This document shows positions 34,101 to 47,600 of a stretch of DNA of 64,000 bases, one piece after another. The stretch spans positions 25,580,416-25,644,415 of the forward strand of contig CM077827.1 in NCBI GenBank assembly GCA_039720395.1, read 5' to 3'. Each line of letters opens with the position of its first letter. The first letter of the stretch is position 1. Position numbers and translations under genes: made by a program. The notes beneath the pieces are model-generated. The model was given only the letters and a program-made list of their open reading frames with translations. It was not told the origin of the DNA and did not search any database. This DNA is from Liquidambar formosana. Taxonomy: Eukaryota > Streptophyta > Magnoliopsida > Saxifragales > Altingiaceae.

Positions 34101-35982
34101 TCCCTCAACGGGCTGTAAAGGGTCAAGTGTTGGTTGATTTTCTAGCTGACCACCCAATGGATTTGGATGAGACTGAGATAGAAGTGGACTTAGGTTGTAT
34201 CAGTTTAGTTCCATGGAGATTAGAATTTGATGGGTCTAGGACTGATAAGAAAAGTGGGGCAGGGATTGTTTTGACTGCCTCTAATGAGCAAAAGTATGAG
34301 TATTCTTTTCAGTTAGACTTTAAGTGTATCAATAATCAGGCCTAGTATAAGGCCTTGATTATTGGGTTAGAAATCATTTTGGAAATGAATGTGAAGGATG
34401 TGGAGATAGTAGGAGATTCCTAGCTAATTATCAATCAATTGGCAAGGACGTTTAAGTGTAACTCTTGGTCATTAATGCCATATATGACAATAGCTTCTCA
34501 GCTATTGGATACATTTGATGATGTAGTGTTGAAGCATAGACCAAGGGAACTTAATAAAGAGGCCAATGAGTTAGCTCAGCTGGCCTCAGGTCTTAGAATC
34601 AAAGAAGAGGATGATAAGCGGGCTGTTGTTGTTGAAAAACAAATTCTGCCTTCAGTAAAAGAAAGAAGTATTAATTTTGAAGTATTGGCCGTTGATTAAG
34701 AGGTTGATGACTGGCGAGCTCCCATCATGAAAAGGTTACTAAACCTAGGAGGCACGTATGATAGAAAAGTCATATTAGCAGCCACGCAGTATGTCATTTA
34801 TAAAAGCGAGTTATATAGGAAGGGTCATGACGGACTTTTGCTTTGATGCCTCGTTCAAAAGGAATCATTGCTCGTGATGGCTGAAGTTTATGAAGGAATA
34901 TGCGGAGCACACCAAGTGGGGATCAAAATGAAGTGGCTGATCAGATGGCATGGGCATTATTGGTCGACGATCACTCAAGATTGCATCAACTACGCAAAGG
35001 GTTATAAGGCTTGCCAAGAGCATGAGCCAGTCCAGCACACTCCTGCTATAGAGCTGCAATACATTATCAAGCCATGGCCATTTAGGGGATGGGCTATCGA
35101 CATCATTGATAAGATTTTTCCTCCTTCTTCAGGTCGTCATGGTTTTATAATTGTGGCGATAGATTATTTTACTAGATGGGTGGAGGCCGTGCCTAGAAAT
35201 TCAGTAGATCAAGGGGTGGTTATTCCCTTCATCAAAGAACATATCATCCACAGATTTGGTTTGCCCAAAACAATCAATACTGACCAAGCCACGACATTCG
35301 TTGGGGATCAAGTCAAGGCATTTGCACAGGAATATGGCATACAATTGACCAATTCAACACCCTATTACACACAAGTGAACGGTCTGGTGGAAGCGGCCAA
35401 CAAGACATTGAAGAACACAATGAAGAAAATGATGGAAGACAAATCCCATGAATGGCACCTATTGCTGTCTGAGGTATTATGGGCATATAGGACGTCGTAC
35501 AAAGAGATTATCAGGAAACGCCCTACACTCTAACTTATGGGCATGATGTAGTTCTTCCCATAGAGGTAACGGTACCATCTTTGTGGGTAGCCTTTTAGGA
35601 GAAGCTATTACCATCAGAATACACAAAGGCAATGATAGTCGAGTTGGAGAATTTATTAGCAGAAAGGTTAAGAGCGTTGGATTCAATTGAAATCCAGAAA
35701 AAGAAGATGGCCCGCGCCTACAACAAAAAGATCAAGTTCAAAGCTTTCCAGGTAGGAGGTCTAGTTTGTAAGGCTATCCTCCCTTTGGGTACCAAGGACC
35801 TAGTCTTTGGGAAATGGTCACCACCCTGGGAAGGCCCATTTAAAATTAAAACCGTTATACCAGGGGGTGCGTATGCTCTGGAAGAATTGTATTCTGGTAA
35901 ACAGGTTAAAGCAATCAACGGCCGTTATTTGAAAAAATATTATCCCACAGTGTGGGAGGCCGTTCAAAGTCATCATCAGTAA
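31158..35982 (+). pseudogene. Element C pol (protease, RT, two RNase H, integrase), decayed
   Basis: Protease VLVDNGAAVN lies near 31905. RT spans about 32745-33600, with YVDD near 33350 and a stop at 33297-33299 just after NVGATY. The Ty3-type RNase H is at about 33740-34010 and the second, archaeal-type RNase H at about 34200-34660 (WRLEFDGSRTDKKSGAG), with internal TAG codons. Integrase covers 34868-35982: the zinc finger has lost one cysteine (GYKACQ), the core residues are WAIDIID, TDQATTF and E in NGLVEAANK, and a GPF-type C terminus is near 35830. No G-patch is seen. Double RNase H puts it in the Tat lineage. Confidence 0.85.
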
Positions 35983-36973
35983 AACAATTTATAATAAAGT
36001 CGATATAAAAGGGAGGAAATAAAGTAAAACCCAATTCCAATGTATCAACGGCTTACATATCAAAAAAAGCAAATTGCAAAGAAGACTAATCTACATCCAA
36101 ATTGGTCAATTCAGTAGAGGCCTTCTCCTCTTTGTCTTTCTAGGTAGCTGCAGCAGATCCAATAGCCATAAAACTGGTGTGGAGTTTATCGGTAGCTTTG
36201 AATTGGTCTCGCTTATGCTTTTCCAATCTTTTTTCTTTTGTAGCAATGGCGGCTAGTTCAGTTTCAATTATTTGTTTCTTCAGCATCAGCACCTCAATTT
36301 CACGGTTCAGCCCGTCAAGTTCCCCCTGGTGTTGCAACTTTTCGGGGAGTATCTTCTCCAAGGAGATCTTGGTAGATTTGACTTCTTCAGTGGCTTTCAC
36401 AATCTTATCTTTCAGACTCTTCCTTTCCACTTCAAACGAACGGGCTTCGTCAATAATGTTGGAGGCAAACTGATACCTAGTTATCAGTTAAGGTAACTTA
36501 GAAATCTTTTCAGCTAACGAAGTCATCTTGGGGCCAAGATCGTTTGTGGAGGTTAAAGTCTTATAACAATCTACCAGTGTAGAGATAAGTTCAGCAGTCA
36601 AATCAGGAAGGCCGATGGAGAGTAATTCTTTGAACCTGGCTTTCACCTGCTCAATTTTGATTCCTACAGGGGTATTGGTGGTGCTGACTGAAGGTAAAGA
36701 CTTAACCAATGGTGCGTCTTCCAAAGAGGCCAACCAGCTGTCAACATCATCTGGCACTTCAATAAGTGGACTGGTAGGAGGAGTTGGGGCTGTGGGAGCA
36801 AGGGGAGCTTCTGTTTCTTTATTCACAGAGGTTGGTGATGCAGGAGGTGGAGTCTGTTCATTCACAAGGGCAGCCACTTTGCTAGGCTTCTTATTCTTTG
36901 GGCTGTTGGAGGAGGCCGTGGCTTCAGTCTTGGTTTCCGAGATTTCTTCGGCCTTCCTTTTTCTAAGACCATG

Positions 36974-39651
36974 TGTGAACCCCGGAAATTGGGCCCACAA
37001 GGGTTGGAAAGAAAATGGTCCTCTAATGAGGAAAATGAAAGGAGTCGCCACCTTATTTTTTAAAGGAAACAAGGAAAACCCTAAAGCAGTTTTGTTTTAA
37101 GAAAACAATGTGAATGACTCCATGTTTAAAAAGGAAAGGCAAAAACAAGTCTTTTGGAAACCAAAGAAATCGGGGATTCGGAAGCTAAGTTATGACATGG
37201 GAAGGTTCTAGGCAAAGCTTATAGGTACCCATGTCACCCTTTCGGTCTCTCAGTTTATTTGGGCTAAATTAAGATCTTTTCCATACAAAAATCAGCAAAT
37301 ATCATCACAAGACCGCATGCATATCATATACTCCATCCAATCATCCATGCATGATAAGCAAATAAAAACAAAAAATAAAGAATAAAATACAAAAAACCTA
37401 GGATACTTGGATCCTAGAACAGACTTGAAACTCACGAAGAGCGCCTACGTACCATGCAGCGAAATACATGGATCAAAGTCCACGTAGTTCGATTAGAACT
37501 AGGGTTAAATCCTAATATAAACCTATGGTAAAAACCCTAGGTTTCCTTATTTGAAAAAGAGTTGAATAGACCAAGTTTGAATTTTAGAAAGAATTCCACA
37601 CGATGGAAACTTTGATAAAAAAAACAGAATTTATTATTAAAGGAAACCTTTGATTAAAACCATAGAATCATATTAAAAACTAACCCTAGGAGGGAGAAGA
37701 GAAAGAGTTAAGAAGGGAGGTGAATTGGGGCACCTTCACACCCACTTACCTGAGCGCAATAGCTCCAAGCATTAGCAATTTCAAGCATTGACAGCCCTAT
37801 TTGCCACAGGACAATTACCACACCTATTTGCATCCTTACATGTGCTCAAAACCATGCAAACACAATGATATATAAATCTGGATAGAATAGTATTATGGCC
37901 TAAAATCATCCACTAATCATGCTAACAGCAAAAACAGCGAACAATAATAAGTTCTAACACAATCCTAGAACCATATTATGCATAAAAAGCCCTAGAAATC
38001 AACTAACATGCATGCATAAATACCATAGTTATTCCATATGTGAAATATATGCAGCAACTATGAAGAAAAATCAATAAAAAGCCTAAACTAACGTGCTGTA
38101 TGAAACTAAACTAAAACAAGGACACTAAAAACCCTAAACTCACAAATATGCTTAAAAACACACAAAACAAACTCTAAACATGCTAGACTCAAACTAAACA
38201 GAACTTAAATCATGCATATTAACTAACTAAAGCAATAGAACATGATAAAAATCCTAACTTTAACATGCAATGACACTATTCTAACACAAAGACAACAGAA
38301 GCACTAGAATCACAACTATGCATAAGAACACATAGAATAGCCCTAAAGCATGCTAAGCTCATGATAAACAGTAGGCATTTCATGTATATTAACTAGCTAG
38401 AGTGTTAATACATGATAAAAAGGCTACCTTTAACATGCAATAAGCCTATTCTATATGAAATCCTATATTCAGCATGAATAAAGAGTGAGGTTACCTTAAG
38501 AAGAAGCTTCCTTGCTGCTGTAGAGACTCTCTCTTCCTCTTATGGATGAGTTGAATCAATGTTCTCCAAGGCTACAGCAAGTCCTCCAGCTCTCCTTCAA
38601 GTGTCTCTCTCTTATTCTCTCTCAAACACTTAAGTTTTGATGCATGAAGTGGCTCCCCTTGTGCTGAAGCATAGGGGGGTATTTATAGACTTCAATTAGG
38701 ATTAACCAATGGCTAGAATTAAAACCCTAAGAATTAATTTAAGGGCTATTAGAGACCCCCTTGGGGCTTAAGTAACTCAAAAGTTACCAAAAACTAGAAG
38801 GAAACACGTCCAAAAGAGCCTAAATATGTCAAAATAGGCAAGAGTAACTTCAGCAAGGAATTAGAGTGAAAATAGGAAAGTGGTCTCGGGTGACCACCTG
38901 GGCCAGGCGGCTAGCCACCTGGGGCTCGGTGGTCACCCGAGCCCACTCCGGATTTTTGCCTATTTTTTACTCCTAATGCTTCTAAAAGTGTTTCAAGGAG
39001 CAAATGAACTCCGATTTTGATGAAATAAAAGCCAAAACGACCGTGTTTCAATGAGGAATACATTTTTGAACATTTTGGGGTGAAAACCACTAACCATAGG
39101 GGCATAGTTAGGTTTGACAAAGGCGGTTAACCGTTATGCTCTACCTTTGCAAAGCATAGGTATGCACATAGAATCAAACCAAATGCTCTCCATATCAAAA
39201 TTGAACTTTATAAAACACTTTTGGGGATGAAATGATGACTAATTAAAGTCCATTTGAAAATATTTGATTGGTAATCATGAGTCAATTAAAGCTAACCCCA
39301 AGGAAGGCCAATTAACCAACTTGAACTACATCGAGCCATTTTAATCCCGAGTCATTAATTCATCAGATTGAACCTAAAAATACCTCATATGCATCCATAT
39401 GAACTCCAATTGACAATTTGGAGATCATTTCAAGGTCAAATGAAAAGTTTGTGACTTAAAAGACGATTATGCCCCTCAAGTCACAAAAGCTCTTATTATC
39501 CCTCAAAATCAACTCCGAATTGAACCAAAATTCATATCCATTGTCCTTGTGACTCTAGAAAACTAATGCAAGTGACTAAACTCAAAAACAAAACAAAAAC
39601 ATGCATGAAATGATGAGCCCTAGTAAGGTGGTGCAAAAATGGGGTGTGACA
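36974..39651 (-). mobile_element. Solo LTR S1 of the B family (2678 bp)
   Basis: Minus-strand TGTCACACCCC (39651) to GGGGTTCACA (36974). It is flanked by CCATG (36969-36973) and CCTTG (39652-39656), a 5-bp duplication with one mismatch. The host reading frame continues on both sides. It carries a three-unit palindrome cluster (38885-38941). Confidence 0.9.
38885..38941. promoter_or_regulatory. Three-unit phased palindrome cluster in S1
   Basis: Centres at 38892 (GGTGACC), 38912.5 (GGCTAGCC) and 38934 (GGTCACC). One internal GCTAGCC unit is missing compared with the four-unit clusters. Confidence 0.82.
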
Positions 39652-40149
39652 CCTTGCACTCGCCCTTTCAGGGTTGTAGTAGCAGAAGTCTTAACACGAC
39701 CTCTCCTAGAGGGAGTCTTAGGGAGGGCTTCTAGTTCAGGTTCTTCTTCTTCTTCCTCTTCAACAACAGTAGAGGTAGCCTGATTGGAACTGGTGGCTTT
39801 GGCAACCCCTGAAATACTGGATCATTAGTAGAGGGGCTAGAGTCAATATAATAGTTACATACATACAGAAATCATATACCTATTGGGATCGTAAGATCAG
39901 GAACAGCCTAGAAGATGTTTTTTGAGATGTTGAGATCGAAGGCAGTGGCAAAACTACTAGAGAACTCAACTCCATCCTCATTCCTTTTGCAGGGAGTGAA
40001 AACCCTATCGGCTATGGCAAATTTGGTCGTTGGAACAGGAGGCAAAGGTTTTCTAAAGGGAATCATGTAAGGAGAAAGGTCACTAGAAATTTGAGATCCG
40101 TACAACCATTTGTCTCTAGACCAACGGATAAGGCAAGATATTTTATGGG

Positions 40150-43100
40150 TGTGGACCCCGGAAAGTGGGCCCACACAATGGGGGTTAAAAGAAAATAAGC
40201 CTTAGGTTTGAAAAAGAAAACGGAGTCGCTACCTTATTTTTTAAAAGGAAACAAGGAAAACCCTAAAAAATAGTTTTGTTTTAGGAAAACAAAAGAATGA
40301 CTCCATGTTAAAAAATGGAAAGGCAAAAGTCTTTTGGAAACCAAAGATGGTGGATTCGGAGGCTAAGTTATGATATGGGAAGGTTCTAGGCAAAGCCTAT
40401 AGGCATCCATATCGCCCTAAACGGTCTCTTAATTTAATTGAGCTAAATCAAAGTCTTAATCACACATCAATTAACAATTATCATCACAAGACAGCATGCA
40501 TATCATCCATTCATTCATCCATATAAGCAATTAAATCAAAGAAAAACAGAAAAAAGAAAGAGGAGAAAGAAAACCTAGGATACTTAGTATCCTAGGGCGG
40601 ACTTGAACCTCACGAAGAATGCCTACGTACCATGTATGGAAATACATGGATCAAAGTCCACGTAGTTCGAAAGGGAATAGGGTTATAACCTAATAGAGGC
40701 CTATGGTAAACCCTAAATTTCCTTTCAAGAAAAACATGGTAAGTTTCCAAAAATAAATGATTCTCAAAAGATCTTTAGTAAATACGGAATTTGATAAAGA
40801 TGGAAACTTTGATTTAAAAGGTATTTTTATGAAAGGATACCATAGAATCTACCATACCCCTCTATTAAGAAATAACCCTAGGAGGGAGAAAGGGAAAGTT
40901 TCATGGAAAGGAAAGAAGGGTGAATTGGGGCACCCTCATACCCTACTTACCTTTAAGCAAAAGCAACCTATCAAAATAACCACCCTATTGCATAGGGTAA
41001 TTATCTTATTTGCAAGATTTCATCTTGCAATAGCCAAAATAACCACCCCACATTGGTAGGGTAGTTGCACCTGTTATACCTGTCAAAGCACCTACAATTT
41101 GCATGCAAAACATACCAAGAATACCAACTAACCAAGCAAGGTTCCAATCAAGCAATTATCATGCTTAAACATAGGCTAACACATGCTCAAAATATCATAC
41201 CAAGGACAAATAACAGATCTGGACAGAATTGAAGATAAGGCTCAAAATCCTTCATAAGTCATGTAAACAACACGAATCGCAAAATAAAGTAAACCCTAAC
41301 TCAACCCTATATGCAATAACATGCAAGCAGCCCTAAAACCAACTACCAAGTATGCAAAAATATCATATTTATCTAACATGCACCACATATGCAGCAACTA
41401 TGAAGAAAAACTAGAGAATAACCCTAAGCTATCATGCTATATGCAACTTTCCTAAAACAAGGATGAATAAAACCCTAGAATCACAATGATGCATAAAATC
41501 ACACAAAATAACACTCTAACATACTAAACAGCCCATGAATATTATCCTAAACATGCATACTAGCTAATAGAAACAGCAAACATAATAAAAACACAAACTT
41601 TAATATGCAAAAGAGTTATTTCATGCAAAAAACCAATTTCAGCACTAAGGAAACCCTAGAGTCCCAAACATGCAGTAAATCACATGGAATAACATCCTAG
41701 CATACTAAACAGCCCATGAATATCATCCTAAACATGCATACTAGCTAATAGAAGCAACAAGACATGATAAAGACATAAGCTTTAATATGCAAAAGAGTTA
41801 TTTCATGCAGAAAACCAATTTTAGCACTAAGGAAACCCTAGAATTGCAACTATGCATGAAATCTCATTAAACAACCCTCTAGCATGTAAAAATGACCATG
41901 AACAAGATTATAATCATGCATATTAACTCACAAAAGTATCCACACATGATAAAAATGCTAGCTTGAACATGCAATAATAGCTATTCAATGAGAAACCCCT
42001 AAAAAAGACGCTAGAAACCCTAAAATCACAGCCACATATAAAATCACATGGAATGACATTATATCATGCAAAACCAGTCATAAACAATATCCTAATCATG
42101 CATTCTAACCATTAAAAGCATCACCATATGATAAAGATATAAGCTTGAACATGAAATAATGCTATTCTATGCAAAAAAAACCCTAACTTTAAAAGAGAAA
42201 AGAAGAGAAGAGAGGGTATACCGATGGTTGCTGCTGTAGAGAGTCCTCCTTCTCTTATGTACTGCTGGGAATTCCTTTCTTCAAGCCTTCAAGTCAAACT
42301 CCAGCCCTCCTTCAAGCTCTCTCTCTCACTCTCTCACTTAAAGCTTAGGTTAAACTACCCTAAGGATGGCTGTCATAACCTCCAATGTGCCTCCCACTTC
42401 AGAAAATTGCCTCCCCTATTGCTGAAGTATAAGGGGGTATTTATAGGGTTTGAGGAAAAACCCTCAATGGTTGGGATTAAAACCCTAGGTATTGATCCAA
42501 GGGCTCTTAGAGGTTCCATTGGGGCTCAAGTAGGTCAAATAGGGCTAAAAATAGGGTTAAATGGCGGTTAGAGGCGAGCAAATCCGAGGAAATAGGGAGG
42601 GAGCCGCGTCAAGACTCAAAAAAGGAAAGTGGCTCGGGTGACCACCTGGGGCTGGGCAGCTAGCCACCTGGGCCCAGGCGGCTAGCCGTCCAGGCCTGGG
42701 TGGTCACCCGAGGCCCTGTCAGCTTATGCCCATATTTGACCCCTCCGACTTCCAAATGCGTTTCAGGGCTCAAATCAACTCTGATTTTGACGAAACGAAA
42801 GCCAAAACGACCGTGTTTCGAAGGGGAATGTAATTTGAGTCACTTGAGGGCAAGAAACCCTAGCCATGGTTGCATGGTTGGGTCCTACAAAGGTGGTTGA
42901 CCGCTATGCCTCACCATTGCTTAGCTTAGATATACACATAGGGTCGCACCGAATGCTTTCTAATTCGAAATTCAACCTCCCTAAACACATTTGGGGATGA
43001 AATTAAGACTAATCAAAGTCAAATGGATAGTCATGGAGTGAAAATCATGAGCCAATTCGAGCTAACCCGAAATAGGTCTCTTAACCAACCTGAGCCTTGT

Positions 43101-43419
43101 TGAACCATTCTAATCCTGAACCATCAATTCATCGAATTGAACCCCTAAATACCTCAAATGCATCTATATGAACTCCAATTGGCAACTTGGAGATCATTTC
43201 AAGGTTAAATGGAAAGTTTGTGACCAAAAAGATGATTATGCCCCTCAAGTCACAAAAGTTCTTATTAGCCTTCAAGATCAACTCTAAATCAAACCAAAAT
43301 TCATACACACCATCCTCAGGACCCTAAAAACTCAATGCAAAAGACTAGACTCAAAAAGGAAACAAAAAGACACATGCAATGACAAACCCTAGCTAAGGTA
43401 GCAAAAATGGGGTGTGACA
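40150..43419 (-). mobile_element. Solo LTR S2 of the B family (3270 bp)
   Basis: Minus-strand TGTCACACCCC (43419) to a mutated end (40150). It is flanked by a perfect 5-bp duplication ATGGG (40145-40149 and 43420-43424). A four-unit palindrome cluster is at 42633-42712 and the stem-loop block near 40576-40670. Recombination between the LTRs of a full element is the standard origin. Confidence 0.93.
42633..42712. promoter_or_regulatory. Four-unit phased palindrome cluster in S2
   Basis: Centres at 42640 (GGTGACC), 42661.5 and 42683.5 (GCTAGC) and 42705 (GGTCACC): steps of 21.5, 22 and 21.5 bp. The outer 14-bp arms CTCGGGTGACCACC and GGTGGTCACCCGAG are perfect inverted repeats. Confidence 0.9.
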
Positions 43420-43708
43420 ATGGGCAGCCAAGATCTTTTCAAAGGCTATCTTACGCCTCTCGTCTGCATCGACCTCTGACTCAGTGGGATTCCACTTAAT
43501 TTTGTAAAATTTTTCATACCTTTTAATGGTTTTAAGATGGTCATAGTCCATACCTTTTTTTCCTTTACCCTTCTTAGGCTCAGGTGGCAGTTTGCTCTTC
43601 ATCAGATTATCGGGAGGCGAGAGTTTGACAAATATTCCTGTTCTGAGTGGGTGGATAGCTTCTTAAAACAAATTCCCCATCAGTGTTTAAATGGCAATAT
43701 GGTCAACG

Positions 43709-43808
43709 NNNNNNNNNNNNNNNNNNNNNNNNNNNNNNNNNNNNNNNNNNNNNNNNNNNNNNNNNNNNNNNNNNNNNNNNNNNNNNNNNNNNNNNNNNNN
43801 NNNNNNNN
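43709..43808. other. Assembly gap (100 N)
   Basis: Exactly 100 Ns, a conventional gap of unknown size. Coding strand of the PMD-type sequence changes from minus (left) to plus (right) across it. Confidence 0.98.
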
Positions 43809-43912
43809 GACATCTTTTAGAAAACCATTTGAAACCAATTGCTATTGTAAGCTTATTGTTTCCATGTTCTCTCAACTAACTCTTAAGGTATTTTCAATGG
43901 CTATAGCCCAAC

Positions 43913-44096
43913 TTTCAGGACATGCGCACTAGGTCCTCTATCAAAGGATTTATTGAATGGTGGCAGAACATGGAAAACTTCCAACCTATAGCCAAAAGCC
44001 ATGTCGAAAAGGCCGGTTTTGGTCCATTCCTAGATTCCTTGTGGAATGATCAATGTAATAGGCAAGCCTTGCTATCCTTGTCTGAACTATGGTGGG
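43913..44096 (+). pseudogene. PMD exon fragment interrupted by element B4
   Basis: The plus-strand frame NFQDMRTRSSIKGFIEWWQNME...LDSLWNDQCNRQ...LSELWW aligns with exon 2 of the antisense PMD gene of B4 (minus strand, from 60210) and stops at the second Trp of the PMD WW motif, where LTR L5 begins. It belongs to a different, opposite-oriented element copy whose remainder lies in the gap or beyond B4. Confidence 0.75.
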
Positions 44097-46812
44097 TGTC
44101 ACACCCCATTTTTGCACCACCTTACTAGGGCTCATCATTTGATGCATGTTTTTGTTTTCTTTTTGAGTCTAGTCACTTGCATTAGGTTTTTTAGGGTCAC
44201 AAGGACAATGGGTATGAATTTGGTTCAATTTGGAGTTGATCTTGAGGGATAATAAGAGCTTTTGTGACTTGAGGGGCATAATCGTCTTTTAAGTCCCAAA
44301 CTTTTCATTTGACTTTGAAATGATCTCCAAATTGTCAATTGGAGTTCATATGAATGCATAGGAGGTATTTCTAGGTTCAATTTGATGAATCAATGGCTCG
44401 GGATTAAAATGGCTCGATGTAGTTCAAGTTGGTTAATTGACCCTTCTTTGGGTTAGATCTAATTGACTCACAATTACCAACCAAATCTTTTCAAATTAAC
44501 TTTCATTAGTCATCATTTTACCCCCAAAAGTGTTTTATGAAGTTCAATTTTGATATGGAAAGTGTTTGGTTTGACCCTATGTGCATGCCTATGCTTAGCA
44601 AAGGTAGAGCATAGCGGTTAACCGCCTTGTTCAAACCTAACCATGCCCCCATAGTTGGTGTTTTCACCCTAAAATGTTCAAAAAAATATTCCTCATCGAA
44701 ACACGGTCGTTTTGGCTTTTGTTTCATCAAAATCGGAGTTCATTTGGCCCTTGAAACACTCCTAGAAGGTAAAGGAGTCCAAAAAAAGCAAAAAGCTGAT
44801 GTGGGCTTGGGTGACCACCCAAGCCTGGACGGCTAGCCGCCTGGGCCCAGGTGGCTAGCCGCCCAGCCTTGGGTGGTCACCTGAGGCCACTTTCCTATTT
44901 TCACTCAATTTCCTTGCTGAAGCGGACTCTTGCCTATTTTGACGTATTTGGGTTCTTTTGGACGGGTTTCCTTCTAATTTTTGGTAACTCCTGAGTTACT
45001 TAAGCCCCAAAGGGGTCTCTAATAGCCCTTGGATTAATTCTTAGGGTTTTAATCCCAGTCATTGGTTAATCCTAATTGAAGTCTATAAATACCCCCCTAT
45101 GCTTCAACACAAGGGGAGCCACTTTATGCTTAAAAACCTAAGTGTTTGAGAGAGAATAAGAGAGAGAGACTTGAAGGAGAGCTGAAGTTCTTGATGTAGC
45201 CTTGGAGAGGATTGGTTCAAGTCATCCATAAGAGCAAGGGAGAGTCTCTACAGCAGCAAGGAAGTTTCTTCTTAAGGTATTCTTCCCTCTTCATTTATGC
45301 TGAATATGGGTTTTCATATAGGATAGGCTTATTGCATGTTAAAGGTAGCTTTTTTATCATGTATTAACACTCTAGCTAGTTAATATATATGGAATATCTA
45401 CTGTTTATCATAATTTTAGCATGCTTTAGGGCTGTCCTTTGTGTTTTTAAGCATAGTTGTGATTCTTGTGCTCTCGTCGTCCTTGTTTTGGAATAGGGTC
45501 ATTGCATGCTAGTGTTAGGGTTTCTTATCATGTTTTATTGCTTTAGTTAGTTAATATGTATGATTAGGGTTCTGTTTAGTTTTATTTTAGCATGTTTAAA
45601 GTTTGTCTTGTATGTTTTTAAGCATATTTGTGAGTTTAGGGTTTTAGTGTCCTTGTTTTATGTTAGTTTTCATACAGCATGTTAAAGTAGGTCTTTTTAT
45701 TGTTTTTCCTTCATAGTTGTTGCATATGTTTTGCATATAGAGTAAATATGATATTTTTGCATGCATGTTAGTTCATTCTAGGGTTTCTATGCATAATGTG
45801 GTTCTAGGATTGTGTTAGGGCTTATTATTGTTCACTGTTTTTGCTATTAGCATGTTTAGTGGATGATTTTAGGCCATAACACTATTCTGTCCAGATTTGT
45901 ATGTTAGTGTTTTTGCATGGTTTTGAGCACATGTAAGGGTGCAAATAGGTGTGGTAATTGTCCTATGGCAAATAGGGCTGCCAATGCTTGAAATGGCTAA
46001 TGCTTGGAGCTATTGCGCTCAGGTAAACGGGTGTGAAGGTGCCCCAATTCACCTCTCTTCTTAACTCTTTCTCTTCTCCCTCTCTAGGGTTAGTTTTTAA
46101 TACAAGTCTATGGTATAATAAAAGGTTTCCTTCAATAATAAATTTTGTTTTTTATCAAGGTTTCCATTTTGTGGAATTTTCCTAATTTCAAACTTGGTTT
46201 ATCTATCATATTCAACTCTTTTTCAAATAAGGAAACCTAGGGTTTTTACCATAGGTTTGTATTAAGTCTTAACCCTAGTTCTAATCAAACTACGTGGACT
46301 ATGATCTATGTATTTCGTTGTATGGTACGTAGGCGCTCTTCGTGAGGCTTAAGTCCGTTCTAGGATCTAAGCATCCTAGGTTTATTTCTTTTCTCTTTTC
46401 TTTTCTTTATTTTCTGTTTTTATTTGTTTATTATGCATGAATGGATGAATGAAATATATGATATGCATGCAATTCTTGTGATGATATACTTGCTGATTTT
46501 TGTATGAAAAGATCTTAATTTGGCCCAAATGAACTGAGAGACCGAAAGGGTGACGTGGGTGCTTATAGGCTTTGCCTAGAACCTTCCCATGTCACAACTT
46601 AGCCTCCGAATCCCCGATTTCTTTGGTTTCCAAAAGATTGGTTTTTGCCTTTCCTTTTTTATGGAGTCATTCAAATTGTTTTCTTAAAACAAACTATTTT
46701 TAGGGTTTTCCTTGTTTCCTTTAAAAAATAAGGTGGTGATTCCTTTCCTTTTTTAAACCCCAATTCTTTTCTTTTTCGCCAACCCTTGTGGGCCCAATTT
46801 CTGGGGTTCACA
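44097..46812 (+). mobile_element. 5' LTR of element B4 (L5, 2716 bp)
   Basis: TGTCACACCCC to GGGGTTCACA, followed three bases later by a primer-binding site, so it is a 5' LTR. A four-unit palindrome cluster is at 44806-44885, TATAAATACC near 45084, and the stem-loop block at about 46290-46380. The bases before it are GTGGG, the presumed target duplication; the 3' partner is outside the window. Confidence 0.92.
44806..44885. promoter_or_regulatory. Four-unit phased palindrome cluster in B4 LTR U3
   Basis: Centres at 44813, 44834.5, 44856.5 and 44878, giving steps of 21.5, 22 and 21.5 bp. Units are GGTGACC, GGCTAGCC, GGCTAGCC and GGTCACC. It lies about 200 bp upstream of the TATA box. Confidence 0.9.
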
Positions 46813-46815
46813 GTT

Positions 46816-46833
46816 TGGCGACTCCACTGGGGA
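46816..46833 (+). promoter_or_regulatory. Primer-binding site of element B4
   Basis: TGGCGACTCCACTGGGGA, three bases after the LTR end. It matches the B3 site except at one base (CACTGG versus CATTGG). Confidence 0.82.
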
Positions 46834-47600
46834 TTTGTGGGCTAGACTCTATAAAGTTTAATTGGGCTAGGTTAATTTCTTATGTTTAATTAAAATCAAT
46901 CATATTGCATCCGCTTGATTGTGTGCTTTCATTTATTGCATTGTGTGCACAAACTCTTGCATGCTAGGATCGATGTCCCTCGATGTATCCTTGCCAACGA
47001 TGGGCCTAGTTTCAACCTTGGTTTTCCTGATTCTAAGTGTTGGGGCGAAAGCTATCAACCTCTCTTGCCAAGTACCCTTGGGCTTGCCCTTGGGTATATT
47101 AAATGAGTTAATCACGTACTGCTGGACCCACGCGGCGTTCCTGATGCCACATGTGGTTAGGTATAAGGATTGCTCAAGCAAGTGAAGGACCCAGCCTACC
47201 CTCTTTTAGTTCATGTAGTGGGCCTTATAGGACACTATGGTCTCACTATTATGCACCAACAATTGTTTGTAATGATGCTATGCCGTGTTTGTGGTATGAG
47301 GCTTTATATCTTATGCCCTTAACATATACCTTTAAACCTTAACTTTTGTTAAGGCCATGGGTTAGGAGGAATAAGTTAAGGAAATAGGATGCGAAGCTAT
47401 GTTTGTGATGTGCTAGTCCTAGGGGATTAATTAAACCTAATTAAAGGACTCCATACCCTATTCTTTTAAACATACCCTTAATCCATGACCCTTGTAAAGG
47501 TAATTGGATAAAAGGAATGAATTAATTGAATATGGTGTAGAGATCGAGTTCATTAAGGAAAATATGGAGGTTTAGGACAAGTCCTTAGGCTAAAGGTTAA
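46834..47600 (+). other. Element B4 5' leader
   Basis: Non-coding leader homologous to the B3 leader (24291-24933, reverse). The short open frames (46915-47342) overlap in three frames and have no homologue in B3, so I treat them as chance. Confidence 0.65.

Larger units (their letters stand above)
36140..43706 (-). pseudogene. Antisense PMD-type gene of element C, split by two solo LTRs
   Basis: Minus-strand exon pieces: 43706-43420 (KGKKGMDYDHLKTIKRYEK), 40149-39880 (KWLYGSQISSDLSPYM), 39808-39652 (acidic, E-rich, then PSRRGR), and 36973-36140 (KRKAEE, Pro-rich, then a coiled-coil-like stretch ending in GSAAAT). The intron 39809-39879 has GTATAT and TTTCAG borders and is phase 1. In-frame stops occur in the first piece, near 39908 and near 36488. 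The layout (sense pol, then an antisense gene) matches A and B4. Assigning it to the PMD C-terminal half is inference from position; the PMD core is not visible on this side of the gap. Confidence 0.6.

Noticed and set aside
42224..42571. 115-residue frame near 42224
   Set aside because: It lies within solo LTR S2, in sequence homologous to non-coding parts of the other B LTRs.
46915..47342. Small genes in the B4 leader
   Set aside because: Overlapping short frames in several phases without a homologue in the B3 leader.
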